Source: Paraburkholderia sediminicola (GTDB lineage Bacteria > Pseudomonadota > Gammaproteobacteria > Burkholderiales > Burkholderiaceae). Taken from it: 64,000 nucleotides of DNA. The translations under genes and the position numbers were made by a program. Numbering within the stretch: the first letter of the stretch is position 1; each line of letters begins with the position of its first letter. Positions 25,893 to 34,282 of the stretch are shown piece by piece. The stretch is taken from assembly GCF_902859805.1 (NCBI RefSeq), contig NZ_CADIKC010000007.1, forward strand, positions 186,001 through 250,000, written 5' to 3'. Below the pieces are notes generated by a model. It searched no databases, had not been told where the DNA came from, and worked only from the letters and a program-made list of their open reading frames with translations.

Positions 25893-26708
25893 ATGGCAAA
25901 AATCATTGTGGTGACTTCGGGCAAGGGTGGCGTGGGCAAGACGACCACGAGCGCGAGTTTTGCATCGGCCCTCGCATTGCGGGGCAGCAAAACCGCCGTG
26001 ATCGACTTCGACGTCGGCCTGCGTAACCTCGACCTCATCATGGGCTGCGAGCGCCGTGTGGTGTACGACCTGATCAACGTGATCCAGGGCGAAGCCAACC
26101 TGAACCAGGCGCTGATCAAGGACAAGAAGTGCGAGAACCTCTTTATCCTCCCGGCCTCGCAAACACGTGACAAAGATGCGCTGACGCTGGAAGGCGTCGA
26201 GAAGATCATCAACGACCTGATCGCGATGGACTTCGAATACATCGTCTGCGATTCGCCGGCGGGTATCGAATCGGGCGCGCTGCTCGCCATGCACTTCGCC
26301 GACGAAGCGCTGATCGTGACGAATCCGGAAGTCTCCTCGGTGCGCGACTCGGACCGTATCCTCGGCATTCTGTCGTCGAAGACCAAGCGCGCAATCGAAA
26401 GCAAGGAGCCGATCAAGGAGCACCTGCTGATCACCCGCTACAACCCGAAGCGCGTGAGCGAAGGCGAGATGCTGTCGCTGACCGACATCCAGGAAATCCT
26501 GCGTATCGATCTGATCGGCGTGATTCCGGAATCGGAAGCGGTGCTGCATGCGTCGAACCAAGGGCTGCCGGCTGTGCACCTCGACGGTACCGACGTTGCT
26601 GAAGCCTATAAAGATGTCGTGTCGCGTTTCCTCGGCGAGCAGAAGTCGCTTCGCTTTACCGATTACCAGAAGCCAGGGCTGCTGCAGCGCCTCTTCGGCA
26701 CCAAGTAA
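25893..26708 (+). CDS. minD: Septum site-determining ATPase MinD
   Basis: A deviant-Walker ATPase that oscillates between poles and recruits MinC. The deviant Walker A GKGGVGKTTT is at about residues 10-19. Switch and dimer features include VIDFDVGLRNLDLIMG and DSPAGIESGA. The C-terminal amphipathic membrane-targeting helix is present (KPGLLQRLFGTK). At 271 residues it matches E. coli MinD (270). It is separated from minC by 104 bases and from minE by 14 bases. Confidence 0.97.
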   Translation: MAKIIVVTSGKGGVGKTTTSASFASALALRGSKTAVIDFDVGLRNLDLIMGCERRVVYDLINVIQGEANLNQALIKDKKCENLFILPASQTRDKDALTLEGVEKIINDLIAMDFEYIVCDSPAGIESGALLAMHFADEALIVTNPEVSSVRDSDRILGILSSKTKRAIESKEPIKEHLLITRYNPKRVSEGEMLSLTDIQEILRIDLIGVIPESEAVLHASNQGLPAVHLDGTDVAEAYKDVVSRFLGEQKSLRFTDYQKPGLLQRLFGTK

Positions 26709-26722
26709 GGGGAGCGCACGTA

Positions 26723-26986
26723 ATGTCGATTCTTTCGTTTTTGCTGGGCGAGAAGAAGAAGTCCGCGTCGGTAGCGAAGGAACGCCTGCAGTTGATCATC
26801 GCGCATGAGCGCGCCGGCGGCCATGCGCCTGCCGATTACCTGCCTGCGTTGCAACGCGAACTGGTGGCCGTGATTTCAAAGTACGTGAAAATCTCCGATG
26901 ACGATATTCGTGTGAGCCTGGAACGCCAGGACGATCTCGAAGTGCTCGAGGTCAAGATCGAAATACCGCAGGTGGGTTCCGCGTAA
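26723..26986 (+). CDS. minE: Cell division topological specificity factor MinE
   Basis: The activator of MinD ATPase that drives pole-to-pole oscillation and confines MinC to the poles. 87 residues. The N-terminal membrane-targeting sequence is MSILSFLLGEKKKSASVAKE. The MinD-binding helix/strand is RLQLIIAHERAGGHAP. The topological specificity domain follows, with VISKYVKISDDDIRVSLERQ and LEVLEVKIEIP. Confidence 0.96.
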   Translation: MSILSFLLGEKKKSASVAKERLQLIIAHERAGGHAPADYLPALQRELVAVISKYVKISDDDIRVSLERQDDLEVLEVKIEIPQVGSA

Positions 26987-27311
26987 CGTGTTGCGCGCCC
27001 TGTTTCGTTCCGTCGATGTGACGTGACGAGGTGGGGCGCGTAAGCGGTGTTGTTGTATTGTTCCCTCGCCGTTTTTCTGCCGTTTTTCTGCCGTTTCTCC
27101 GCTGTTTCCCTCCGCTGTTTTTCTCGCCGTCGTCTCCGCTAATTCTGTGTTCATGTGCGCTCGCACAGGCCTTCTCACGCGTGCTTCCCACGCGGCGAAA
27201 TAATCCGTTGCACTTCGGGGTGCGCCGTTACACGCCGACAGTCAGCGGTTTCGTGCCCTCGCGCATTAAACGGATAACGCCGCATCCGGTGTCCATCCAA
27301 AGAGGGAAAAC
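26987..27311. other. Intergenic region after minE
   Basis: 325 bases without a gene. It contains the pyrimidine-rich tandem repeat listed separately and the ribosome site (GAGGG) of the next gene. Upstream of 27240 the base composition is skewed to C and T on the plus strand. Confidence 0.4.
27068..27137. repeat. Degenerate 11-bp pyrimidine-rich tandem repeat
   Basis: The unit GCCGTTTTTCT occurs twice exactly (27068-27089) and then decays through GCCGTTTCTCC and GCTGTTTCCCTCC to GCTGTTTTTCTC. The plus strand is nearly pure pyrimidine apart from the G residues of each unit. Confidence 0.7.
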
Positions 27312-27623
27312 ATGAACAAGACCTTTCGCTTGCTGATCGCCAACGCTGTTCTGATCGCAGCTGGTGCATCCGCTGTGGCCTCCGCTTCGGCCGAGGAAGT
27401 CATTGTGATCGCGCCGTCCGCACCGCCGGCCGTGCGTTACGAAGCCGTGCCGGCACCGCGTGTCGGCTATGTATGGGATCACGGTCACTGGCGTTGGGAT
27501 CACGGCCGCTATGTGTGGGACGCGGGTCACTGGCAAGCCGAGCGCGTCGGCTACCACTGGGTGCCGGGCCACTGGGTCGAACACGGTCCGAACTATCGCT
27601 GGGTCGAAGGCCACTGGGCGTAA
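27312..27623 (+). CDS. YXWGXW repeat-containing exported protein
   Basis: 103 residues. A signal peptide (LLIANAVLIAAGASAVASASA) is cleaved near residue 27. The mature part holds repeats of the family's Y-x-W-x-x-G-H-W type: VGYVWDHGHWRWDHGRYVW, then AGHWQAERVGYHWVPGHW and YRWVEGHWA. The family is abundant in Burkholderiales and of unknown function; it is thought to be periplasmic or outer-membrane-associated. The start has a GAGGG ribosome site. Confidence 0.85.
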   Translation: MNKTFRLLIANAVLIAAGASAVASASAEEVIVIAPSAPPAVRYEAVPAPRVGYVWDHGHWRWDHGRYVWDAGHWQAERVGYHWVPGHWVEHGPNYRWVEGHWA

Positions 27624-27752
27624 GTCCACAGGCTTCAACAGCGTGCGGCACGGCGGAATCGATACCGCTCGTGCCGCTCCCTCCAGTTTGACGACACAGG
27701 CGCCGCTCGCGCGTCCGGCGGAGCGTTTGCCTGTGTTTCAGAGGAACACGTC

Positions 27753-27863
27753 ATGAAAAAGAATCTGCTTCTGATCGCCGTACTGGCGGTCATGCTGGCC
27801 GGTTGCGTAGTGGTGCCGGCACGGCCGGTTTACATGCGTGCACCGGCGGTTGTTGTTTACTGA
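27753..27863 (+). CDS. Very small lipoprotein
   Basis: 36 residues: a lipoprotein signal (LLLIAVLAVMLAGC, with Cys at residue 18), then a short tail of Val, Pro, Arg, Ala and a final Tyr. The ribosome site AGAGGA precedes the ATG. It lies 130 bases after the YXWGXW gene on the same strand. Its stop overlaps the convergent ClC gene by seven bases. It resembles the small lipoprotein genes common in Burkholderia; the function is unknown. Confidence 0.7.
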   Translation: MKKNLLLIAVLAVMLAGCVVVPARPVYMRAPAVVVY

Positions 27864-29272
27864 TGCGGAGTGCCGTCTTCAGCGGGCGCGTCGCCCGTGA
27901 TTTCATCGACGGCCGCTGGTTCGGGCACGTCGACTTCGGGGACTTCCGGCACCGGTGCGGGTGCCGGCTGCGGCAGCGGCGCCATATAGCGCTGCGCCAG
28001 CGACTCATACAACGGCGGCGCGAACAAACGCGCCACACGGCTTGCAATCAACGCGGTGGCCATCAGCGAAATCACCAGTGCATGACCATCGATCATCTCC
28101 ATCACGATCACGAACGACGTAATCGGCGACTGCGTGACGGCGGCCAGATAGCCGACCATCGCGAGGGCGATCAGCATCGGCAATTGCATCGAGCCGAACA
28201 CCATGTGCAGCAGATTGCCGAAGCCCGCGCCGATCGACAGCGACGGCGCGAAGATACCGCCCGGAATGCCCGGCAGGTACGAGCCGACCATCGAGATCAT
28301 CTTCAGAAACGGATAGAACACGGACAGGTGCTCGTGCCCGTCGAGCAGGCCACGCGCTTCCGCATAGCCGCTGCCGAAGGTCGTGCCGCCGGAGATGAGG
28401 CCGACCACCGCGATCACGAAACCGCACAGCGCGGCGAACGCGACCGGCCGCTCGCCGTGCAACTGGCGCAGCGGCGCCGGAATCCAGCGCGCGGTGTTCA
28501 GCAGCAGCCAGCCGAACACGCCGCCCGCGATACCGGTGACGATTGCCGTGAGCACGACGGCGACCGCCAGCAGGTCCGGGAAGTGCGCGCCGATCTGGAT
28601 AGTGCCGAAATAGGTGTAGTTGCCGTTCAGCCCCAGCGCGATCACACCAGCGATAATGATCGCCGTAATCAGCACGCCGCTCGCGCGAGCCTCGAAGCTG
28701 CGCGTGAGTTCTTCAATCGCGAACACGATCCCCGCCAGCGGCGTATTGAACGCTGCGGACAAACCCGCTGCCGCGCCCGCCAGCACCAGTTGCCGTTCGA
28801 TCTGCGCGTTCGAGCGTGGATACAGCCGCCGCAGATTGAACATCAGCGCCGCGCCGACCTGCACAGTCGGCCCTTCGCGCCCGATGGTAAAACCACCGAG
28901 AATCGCCAGAAACGACACCGCGATCTTGCCGACCAGAATCCGCAGCGACAACAGCCGTGCGCCGTACTCACCGGGTTTGGCATGCAGGGTGGCGATGACT
29001 TGTGGAATGCCGCTGCCTTCGGCGCCGCGGAAGAACCTGCGCGTGAGCCAGACGGCGAGCGCCGCGACTGCGGGCGTGACGATCAACGGCGCCCACACGT
29101 GCTGCTGCTGCATGGTGCGGAATTCGCCGTAGCCCCAGTCAATCAGCCTGGCGTACAGCACCGCCACCAGGCCGACCGCGATCGCGCCGAGCCAGAAGAT
29201 GCCGTATTGACGCCACAGGCGTTTCGCGCGACGCACGATGCCGGAAGAGAGGGGAGGAAGTACCCGGGACAT
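27857..29272 (-). CDS. clcA: ClC-family H+/Cl- antiporter
   Basis: An inner-membrane homodimer that exchanges two Cl- for one H+; in enteric bacteria it is linked to acid resistance. The selectivity motifs GSGIP and GREGP and the later GGIFAP all appear, at about residues 88, 128 and 335. The gating Glu is in GREGP. The internal proton-transfer Glu position is kept as FAIEELTRSF, supporting an antiporter and not a channel. The C-terminal ~40 residues are Pro, Glu and Val-rich (PLPQPAPAPVPEVPEVDV) and presumably cytosolic, with no CBS domain. The start at 29272 is preferred; an ATG six codons upstream is possible. Confidence 0.93.
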   Translation of the reverse strand: MSRVLPPLSSGIVRRAKRLWRQYGIFWLGAIAVGLVAVLYARLIDWGYGEFRTMQQQHVWAPLIVTPAVAALAVWLTRRFFRGAEGSGIPQVIATLHAKPGEYGARLLSLRILVGKIAVSFLAILGGFTIGREGPTVQVGAALMFNLRRLYPRSNAQIERQLVLAGAAAGLSAAFNTPLAGIVFAIEELTRSFEARASGVLITAIIIAGVIALGLNGNYTYFGTIQIGAHFPDLLAVAVVLTAIVTGIAGGVFGWLLLNTARWIPAPLRQLHGERPVAFAALCGFVIAVVGLISGGTTFGSGYAEARGLLDGHEHLSVFYPFLKMISMVGSYLPGIPGGIFAPSLSIGAGFGNLLHMVFGSMQLPMLIALAMVGYLAAVTQSPITSFVIVMEMIDGHALVISLMATALIASRVARLFAPPLYESLAQRYMAPLPQPAPAPVPEVPEVDVPEPAAVDEITGDAPAEDGTPHQ

Positions 29273-29484
29273 GGGGATGTGCTGGCGCAAAGGGTGAATT
29301 ATAAAGCGCGCCCCATCGTTTCAACCGTATGAAAGTATTTTGAAATATAGTAAAAGGGTTATTCGTAAGGCGCGTAGTGTAACGCTCTGTATTAATGACC
29401 GTACGGCGCACTGGGGCGTTCGGCGGAGATTATTCCAATCGTCGGCTAAAATGTTTTGATGTTCGAACAATTAATAGGTCCTCA

Positions 29485-30489
29485 ATGAAGCGAGTCCTGA
29501 TCGTCAAGGTCACTTCGCTCGGCGATATCGTGCAGGCGTTACCAGTCGCCGCCGACATCAAACGCGCATTTCCCGGCGTTGAAGTGGACTGGGCGGCCGA
29601 CGAGGCTTTCGCCGAAGTGGTGCAATGGAGTACGAGCGTCGACCGGGTGCTTTGCGCGCCGCTGCGCCGTTTCAAGAAGGCGCGCCGCTGGGGCGATTTC
29701 AAGGCGATCGCGGCGTCGATCGCCGAATTGCGCGCCTATCGCTACGACTTCATCATCGATATTCACGGCGTGTATAAGAGCGCGATCATCGCCTTTCTGG
29801 CGCGTTCGTCGAAGCGTATTGGCTACCAGTCCCAGGATCTGGGGGAGCGGGGCGCCGCATTTGCCTACACGGGGCGTTTCGGCCCGCGTCCGCTGTGCGA
29901 CGCGTGGCATGGCATGCGCATCAGCGCGAGCGAGGCGCTGGGTTACGAGGTCGAAGGTCCGGCCGTCTACAATCTGCGCCTGCCCGAGCCGGCCACCGCG
30001 CCGTTCGCGGCTGATAGCGCACCGGTCGCGGCGCTGTTTCATGCCACCTCCAAAGACGACAAGAAGTGGCCGTTGCCGCATTGGGTTGCGGTCGGTCGCG
30101 AGTTGGCGCAGCGCGGTTTTCATGTGGTGCTGCCATGGGGCTCGGAAGGCGAGCGCGCCGAAGCGGAGCAAATCGCGTCGCAGGTGCCGGGTTCGACCGT
30201 CCTGCCGAAGCTGAGCGTGACCGAAATCGCGCAAATGATCGACGCCTGCGCGCTGGTGGTCGGCACCGATACCGGTTTCGTTCATATGGCGCATGCACTG
30301 CTGAAGCGCACGGTCATGATCTTTGTGGCGACCTCGCCGGACCATTGCGGAATCGACGCACCGTACCGCTCGATCTCGATCGGCGACGGCCGTTCAGTGC
30401 CGTCCATTGCGCAGGCACTCGAGGCGATCGATTATGTGCATAGCGAGTCACACGTGAGCGCCATGCAACACGGATCGGCCGCAGCCTGA
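29485..30489 (+). CDS. waaC: Lipopolysaccharide heptosyltransferase I
   Basis: Transfers the first L-glycero-D-manno-heptose to Kdo2-lipid A on the cytosolic face of the inner membrane. The GT9 N-terminus is clear (VLIVKVTSLGDIVQALPVA). The C-terminal nucleotide-sugar domain includes LFHATSKDDKKWPLPHW and VVGTDTGFVHMAHAL, with the conserved Asp and Thr. A TAAAAT hexamer at about 29446-29451 may be the -10. The start at 29485 begins the conserved domain. No other LPS gene is adjacent. Length is 334 residues. Confidence 0.93.
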   Translation: MKRVLIVKVTSLGDIVQALPVAADIKRAFPGVEVDWAADEAFAEVVQWSTSVDRVLCAPLRRFKKARRWGDFKAIAASIAELRAYRYDFIIDIHGVYKSAIIAFLARSSKRIGYQSQDLGERGAAFAYTGRFGPRPLCDAWHGMRISASEALGYEVEGPAVYNLRLPEPATAPFAADSAPVAALFHATSKDDKKWPLPHWVAVGRELAQRGFHVVLPWGSEGERAEAEQIASQVPGSTVLPKLSVTEIAQMIDACALVVGTDTGFVHMAHALLKRTVMIFVATSPDHCGIDAPYRSISIGDGRSVPSIAQALEAIDYVHSESHVSAMQHGSAAA

Positions 30490-31208
30490 GCGTTTCTTTG
30501 CAGCGCTTTCGCGCAATCATTTGGCCAAAAGAAAAGAGGCGCGACGCGCAGTCGCCCAATCAAACGAGCGCTGCCACGGAACGCCTCTGAAAAACGCCCG
30601 CGTCGGGGAACTACGGGCGAAGAGGAATCACTGCAATAAACAAACTGACTCAAACGCTGGGCGGCCACCTCGCGTAGCCAACTCATTTCTAAAGAGACTG
30701 CCGGCCGGCGGTCGAGTTCAATCGCTCATTCAACAAGACATGCCGCGCGCGCCGAAAGGTTCGCGCACCGTTTATCGGCGTTCCAACGGGCGGCTACTCG
30801 TGGCCGTTCCCAGCGTTTGGACAAGCGCCGCGAATTACACACCTGTTAAATCTGTCGCTTTTCGTTGAGTGCCTAATTGGCTACGCGTGCGCGCTTTTGC
30901 GTCGCTATTGGCTCAGCCATGACGCATGGAAGCACGTGCTTAATGCCCATAATCGTCGCCCCGATTCGCGCACCCGCCACGGGCAGGACTTGCGCGGATT
31001 GTGCATGTCCAAAACAGTATAGGCGGTGTTTTTGTCTGATGTGAGTCTGTCGTTGTCGCGCTTCGGATGCAGTGGGTTTCGGGGTCCGAAGGTGTAACAC
31101 CCCAGTGATTTTCCCTTACAAATCGCAACGGTCGCGCGAAGCTGGGTCGTGTTCAATCGAGTCATTCGGGGTTTCGGCTCGAATGAATCTGACTCGAAGG
31201 AGAACAAT
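30490..31208. other. Long intergenic region
   Basis: 719 bases between waaC and a small lipoprotein gene. The frames here (for example a 115-codon one at 30521) have no family features or good ribosome site and look spurious. The region ends with a clear AAGGAG ribosome site for the lipoprotein at 31209. I found no tRNA or T-tailed hairpin in it. Confidence 0.4.
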
Positions 31209-31343
31209 ATGAAACGCTTAATCCTGACCCTGATCGCCGGCACGCTACTCGCAACGGCGCTCGGCGGCTGCATCGTTGCACCGGCGCCTGGCTATTACTA
31301 CGGCGGCGGTTATTACCATCACGGCGGGTACTACTACCGGTAA
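31209..31343 (+). CDS. Small Gly/Tyr-rich lipoprotein
   Basis: 44 residues. A lipoprotein signal (LTLIAGTLLATALGGC) puts Cys at residue 21. The rest is Tyr, Gly and His-rich (YYYGGGYYHHGGYYYR). The AAGGAG ribosome site is seven bases upstream, which selects this ATG over a longer frame. Such short Tyr/Gly lipoproteins are frequent in Burkholderia, with unknown function. Confidence 0.8.
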   Translation: MKRLILTLIAGTLLATALGGCIVAPAPGYYYGGGYYHHGGYYYR

Positions 31344-31508
31344 CGGCTAGCGGCGCGCGTTCGGCTTGAACGCAGCGCCAGGCGCTGACGGCTGCCGCTT
31401 GCCTGTATAGGCACGGGCAGCCGCTCAATCGCTTCTTCGGATCAGGTCAGACCGCTTTTGTCCGCTTTCTCCCGCTGCACCCAACCCGGTATCGCGACGT
31501 TTGCCCGC

Positions 31509-31688
31509 TCAGGCGAGCAGCATTTCGAAAGCGATCACCGCAGTGATGGCAGCGGCGTTCGCGGCCAGTGCTTCCACGACAATGCCTTTCCACGTCGCCG
31601 GACGAAAGCGCAAAGCCAGCAGCAGCGAACATAGCAACGCCAGCGCGATGATCATCACGATGTCCGCGTTATGAAGATGAACACTCAT
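31509..31688 (-). CDS. Small hypothetical membrane protein
   Basis: 59 residues with two hydrophobic segments (DIVMIIALALLCSLLLALRF and VVEALAANAAAITAVIAFEM). It starts at 31688 behind a strong GGGAGG ribosome site, which selects it over the longer frame at 31736. No function is evident. It is divergent in orientation from the small lipoprotein upstream of it in the window. Confidence 0.6.
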   Translation of the reverse strand: MSVHLHNADIVMIIALALLCSLLLALRFRPATWKGIVVEALAANAAAITAVIAFEMLLA

Positions 31689-31786
31689 CAGAGCCTCCCT
31701 GCTTGCCTTAGGGTTATTGGAATCGAGTATAGGCAAGTCAAAAAGACGCGCAAGGCAGGGGATTTACCAGCGCGCCTTTACCCTGA

Positions 31787-33094
31787 TCACATCAGTTGGG
31801 TATCGCGGGTTTCGCGCATGCACAGCACACCGATCATGCTGACGGCCGCCGCAATCGAAACGTAAGCACCCACCCACGGCAACCCGCCGTGCGCGGCCAG
31901 CACCTGCGCGATATACGGCGCGACCGATGCACCGAGAATCCCGCCGAGGTTATACGACACGCCTGCACCGGTATAGCGCACGTTGGTCGGAAAGAGCTCC
32001 GGCAGCAGCGCGCCCATCGGTGCGAAGGTCACGCCCATCAGGAACAGTTCGATCACGAGGAACAGCAGCACCAGCGGTGTCTGGCCGCTGCCGAGCAACG
32101 GCGCCATCGTGAAGCCTGACAGGATCGCTGCGATGATGCCGACGATCAGTACCGGCTTGCGGCCATAACGGTCGCTTGCCCAGGCCGACAGCGGCGTGGC
32201 GAGGGCCATGAACACGACTGCGATGCACAGCATGCCGAGGAACGTCGGCCGGGGAATATGCAGAACCGACACGCCGTACGACAGCGAAAACGTCGTGGCG
32301 TTGTAGAACAGCGTGTAGCAGACCACCATCGCCAGCGCGCCGAGCAGGGTCGGCAGCCCGTGCTGGGAGAACAACGTGGCGATCGGCACCTTCACGCGTT
32401 CCTTGCGTTCGATGGCGGCCTGGAAGGCCGGCGTTTCGGCGATCTTCAGGCGCACATACAAACCGAGGGCGACCAGCACTGCGCTGACGAGGAACGGCAC
32501 GCGCCAGCCCCAGCTGCGGAATTGCTCGTCGCTCAAAGACAAGGCCAAGGCGAAGAACAGGCCGTTCGATGCGAGAAAACCGATCGACGGCCCCAGTTGC
32601 GGGAACATCCCGAACCAGCCGCGTTTGCCGGCCGGCGCGTTCTCGGTGGCGAGCAGCGCGGCCCCGCCCCATTCGCCGCCAAGGCCGATACCCTGGCCGA
32701 AGCGCAGCACGCACAGCAGGATCGGCGCGAGGCTGCCTATCGAGTCGTAGCCGGGCACGAAGCCGATCAGCGTGGTCGACACACCCATCACGAGCAGCGA
32801 AGCCACCAGCGTCGATTTACGGCCGATCCGGTCGCCGAAGTGGCCGAACAGGAACGAGCCGATCGGCCGCGCGACGAATGCGATACCGAACGTGACGAAA
32901 GCCGACAACGCCTGGGCGGTCGCCGAGCTGTGCGGGAAAAACACCGGTCCGATGACGAGCGCCGCGGCGGTCGCATAGACGTAGAAATCGTAGAACTCGA
33001 TCGCGGTGCCGATGAAGCTCGCGAAGATGATCCGCGTGCTGCTGGTCTGCCCGGCCGCATTGGGCGGGGCCGCGGAAATCGGCGAAGTGGACAT
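31787..33094 (-). CDS. MFS transporter of the metabolite:H+ symporter (MHS) family
   Basis: An inner-membrane transporter with 12 predicted helices and 435 residues. The MHS features are the start RIIFASFIGTAIEFYDFYVY, then RPIGSFLFGHFGDRIGRKST between helices 2 and 3, and WGGAALLATENAPAGKRGW. The nearest known members carry shikimate, alpha-ketoglutarate, proline/betaine or citrate; the substrate here cannot be read. A ribosome site (AAGGAG) precedes the start. No catabolic or regulatory gene is adjacent. Confidence 0.9.
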   Translation of the reverse strand: MSTSPISAAPPNAAGQTSSTRIIFASFIGTAIEFYDFYVYATAAALVIGPVFFPHSSATAQALSAFVTFGIAFVARPIGSFLFGHFGDRIGRKSTLVASLLVMGVSTTLIGFVPGYDSIGSLAPILLCVLRFGQGIGLGGEWGGAALLATENAPAGKRGWFGMFPQLGPSIGFLASNGLFFALALSLSDEQFRSWGWRVPFLVSAVLVALGLYVRLKIAETPAFQAAIERKERVKVPIATLFSQHGLPTLLGALAMVVCYTLFYNATTFSLSYGVSVLHIPRPTFLGMLCIAVVFMALATPLSAWASDRYGRKPVLIVGIIAAILSGFTMAPLLGSGQTPLVLLFLVIELFLMGVTFAPMGALLPELFPTNVRYTGAGVSYNLGGILGASVAPYIAQVLAAHGGLPWVGAYVSIAAAVSMIGVLCMRETRDTQLM

Positions 33095-33340
33095 GCAGGG
33101 TCTCCTTATGTCGTGATGCCGTCGGGCGCCGTACTTCGATGTGCGGGCGGCGCGTGGTCGGTCGGCATCTTTGTTTAAGTTCGTGTGCTTCGGCGCGTCT
33201 CGCCAGCGTTCGAAGCGAGCGAGACGCGGACGATGAAGCGACAGCTTACAACGGCGGACGTCAGCCGTCAGCCGTCAACGCTTGCGCGCGAAAGCGGCCA
33301 TGCCAGGGGAACAGGCGGGAGATGGGGTGAGACGTTGCGT

Positions 33341-33901
33341 TCAGTCGATGGTCTGCGCTTGCGGCGAGGCGAACTCGCGCAGCTGGAATTTGCCGTTGTC
33401 GTTGAACAGCCAGTCTTCGAACAGTTCGAGTTGACCGTGGCCGTTCAGCAATTTGCCGGGCGGTTGCGGCAGCGGCGAGGCGCGCCGCAAGGAGGCGAGC
33501 GCGGTGCTTTCGGCTTCGTCGTCGCCATTGGTGCGATACACCGACGACTGAAGCACCCGGCCATCGCGATCTACCGTGAATGACACCACCACCAGCGAGC
33601 GCAGCATCGCTTGCGGCGTGCCGCGCAACACAAAGGAAGGGCTGCGTTCGATGATGCGTTGCGCGACCGCGCTGCGGTACTGGTCGAGCGTCGCACTGTT
33701 GACGGCTGCCGGCGGCGTGATGACAAGCGGGCGATCAGGTGGCGTGATCGTGCAGCCTGCGAGGGTTGCGAGCGTTGCGAGAGCTAAAGCCGAAGCCACC
33801 GTCAACGCGGGAGCCGCGCTATGCGCATGCGAAAGGGATGCGCTAACGCCTGAAGCGAAGCGTCCAGTCAGGCGGCGAAGGTGACGTGTGCAGGTGGACA
33901 T
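33341..33901 (-). CDS. TonB C-terminal-like domain lipoprotein
   Basis: 186 residues from the ATG at 33901. A long basic N-terminus precedes a hydrophobic stretch (LTVASALALATLATLAGC) with a lipobox-like Cys near residue 49. The C-terminal half resembles the TonB C-terminal fold (LRSLVVVSFTVDRDGRVLQSSVYRTNG, then ALASLRRASPLPQPPGKLL). It is not a full TonB: there is no Pro/Lys spacer of normal length and no exbBD nearby. It may be an outer-membrane- or periplasm-facing protein using the fold for binding. Confidence 0.65.
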   Translation of the reverse strand: MSTCTRHLRRLTGRFASGVSASLSHAHSAAPALTVASALALATLATLAGCTITPPDRPLVITPPAAVNSATLDQYRSAVAQRIIERSPSFVLRGTPQAMLRSLVVVSFTVDRDGRVLQSSVYRTNGDDEAESTALASLRRASPLPQPPGKLLNGHGQLELFEDWLFNDNGKFQLREFASPQAQTID

Positions 33902-34095
33902 CGTCGAGGTAAGCACTGTGACAGGATCTAACTTGATGGTAGTCAAAAAACGCCAGGATGCAATTGTCGTTGACCCGCTCCTGTGCGATTCCAACGCTTG
34001 TAACAGGCTGAAATATGGCCGGATTTCTCTTCGGCTAAAACACGCCTACACTTCGATGGCCTCTTTCGAGAGGCATCGGTGGAAGTCTTTCATTT

Positions 34096-34124
34096 AGCCC
34101 GCTTCGCGCGGGCTTTCTTTTTTG
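34096..34124 (+). terminator. Plus-strand terminator without an obvious gene upstream
   Basis: AGCCCGC and GCGGGCT form a 7-bp stem with loop TTCGC, followed by TTTCTTTTTT. Both flanking genes are on the minus strand, so this terminator would end an unannotated plus-strand transcript. A second small hairpin (CCTCTTTCGAGAGG) lies about 30 bases before it. Confidence 0.75.
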
Positions 34125-34154
34125 CGCGACGCTTTGCGCAATCAATCCAGCCGC

Positions 34155-34193
34155 GAAAATAAAAAAGGCGAACCCGTCGATGAGTTCGCCTTT
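34155..34193 (-). terminator. Rho-independent terminator of argH
   Basis: AAAGGCGAAC and GTTCGCCTTT form a 10-bp stem; on the minus strand it is followed by TTTTTTATTTT. It lies about 90 bases past the argH stop. Confidence 0.8.
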
Positions 34194-34282
34194 GTTTTCA
34201 TGCTGCCTCGCGCTTGCCGTGATACCAACGCAGGCCGTCATGCACGCATTGCTCGACGCGCCCGTGCGCGCCGGGCCTTAAC

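Noticed and set aside
27803..29332. 509-codon frame antisense to the ClC gene
   Set aside because: Arg/His/Gln-rich composition typical of a shadow frame; the ClC gene on the other strand has all its motifs.
30521..30868. 115-codon frame after waaC
   Set aside because: No ribosome site, no signal or domain features, and a composition like non-coding DNA.
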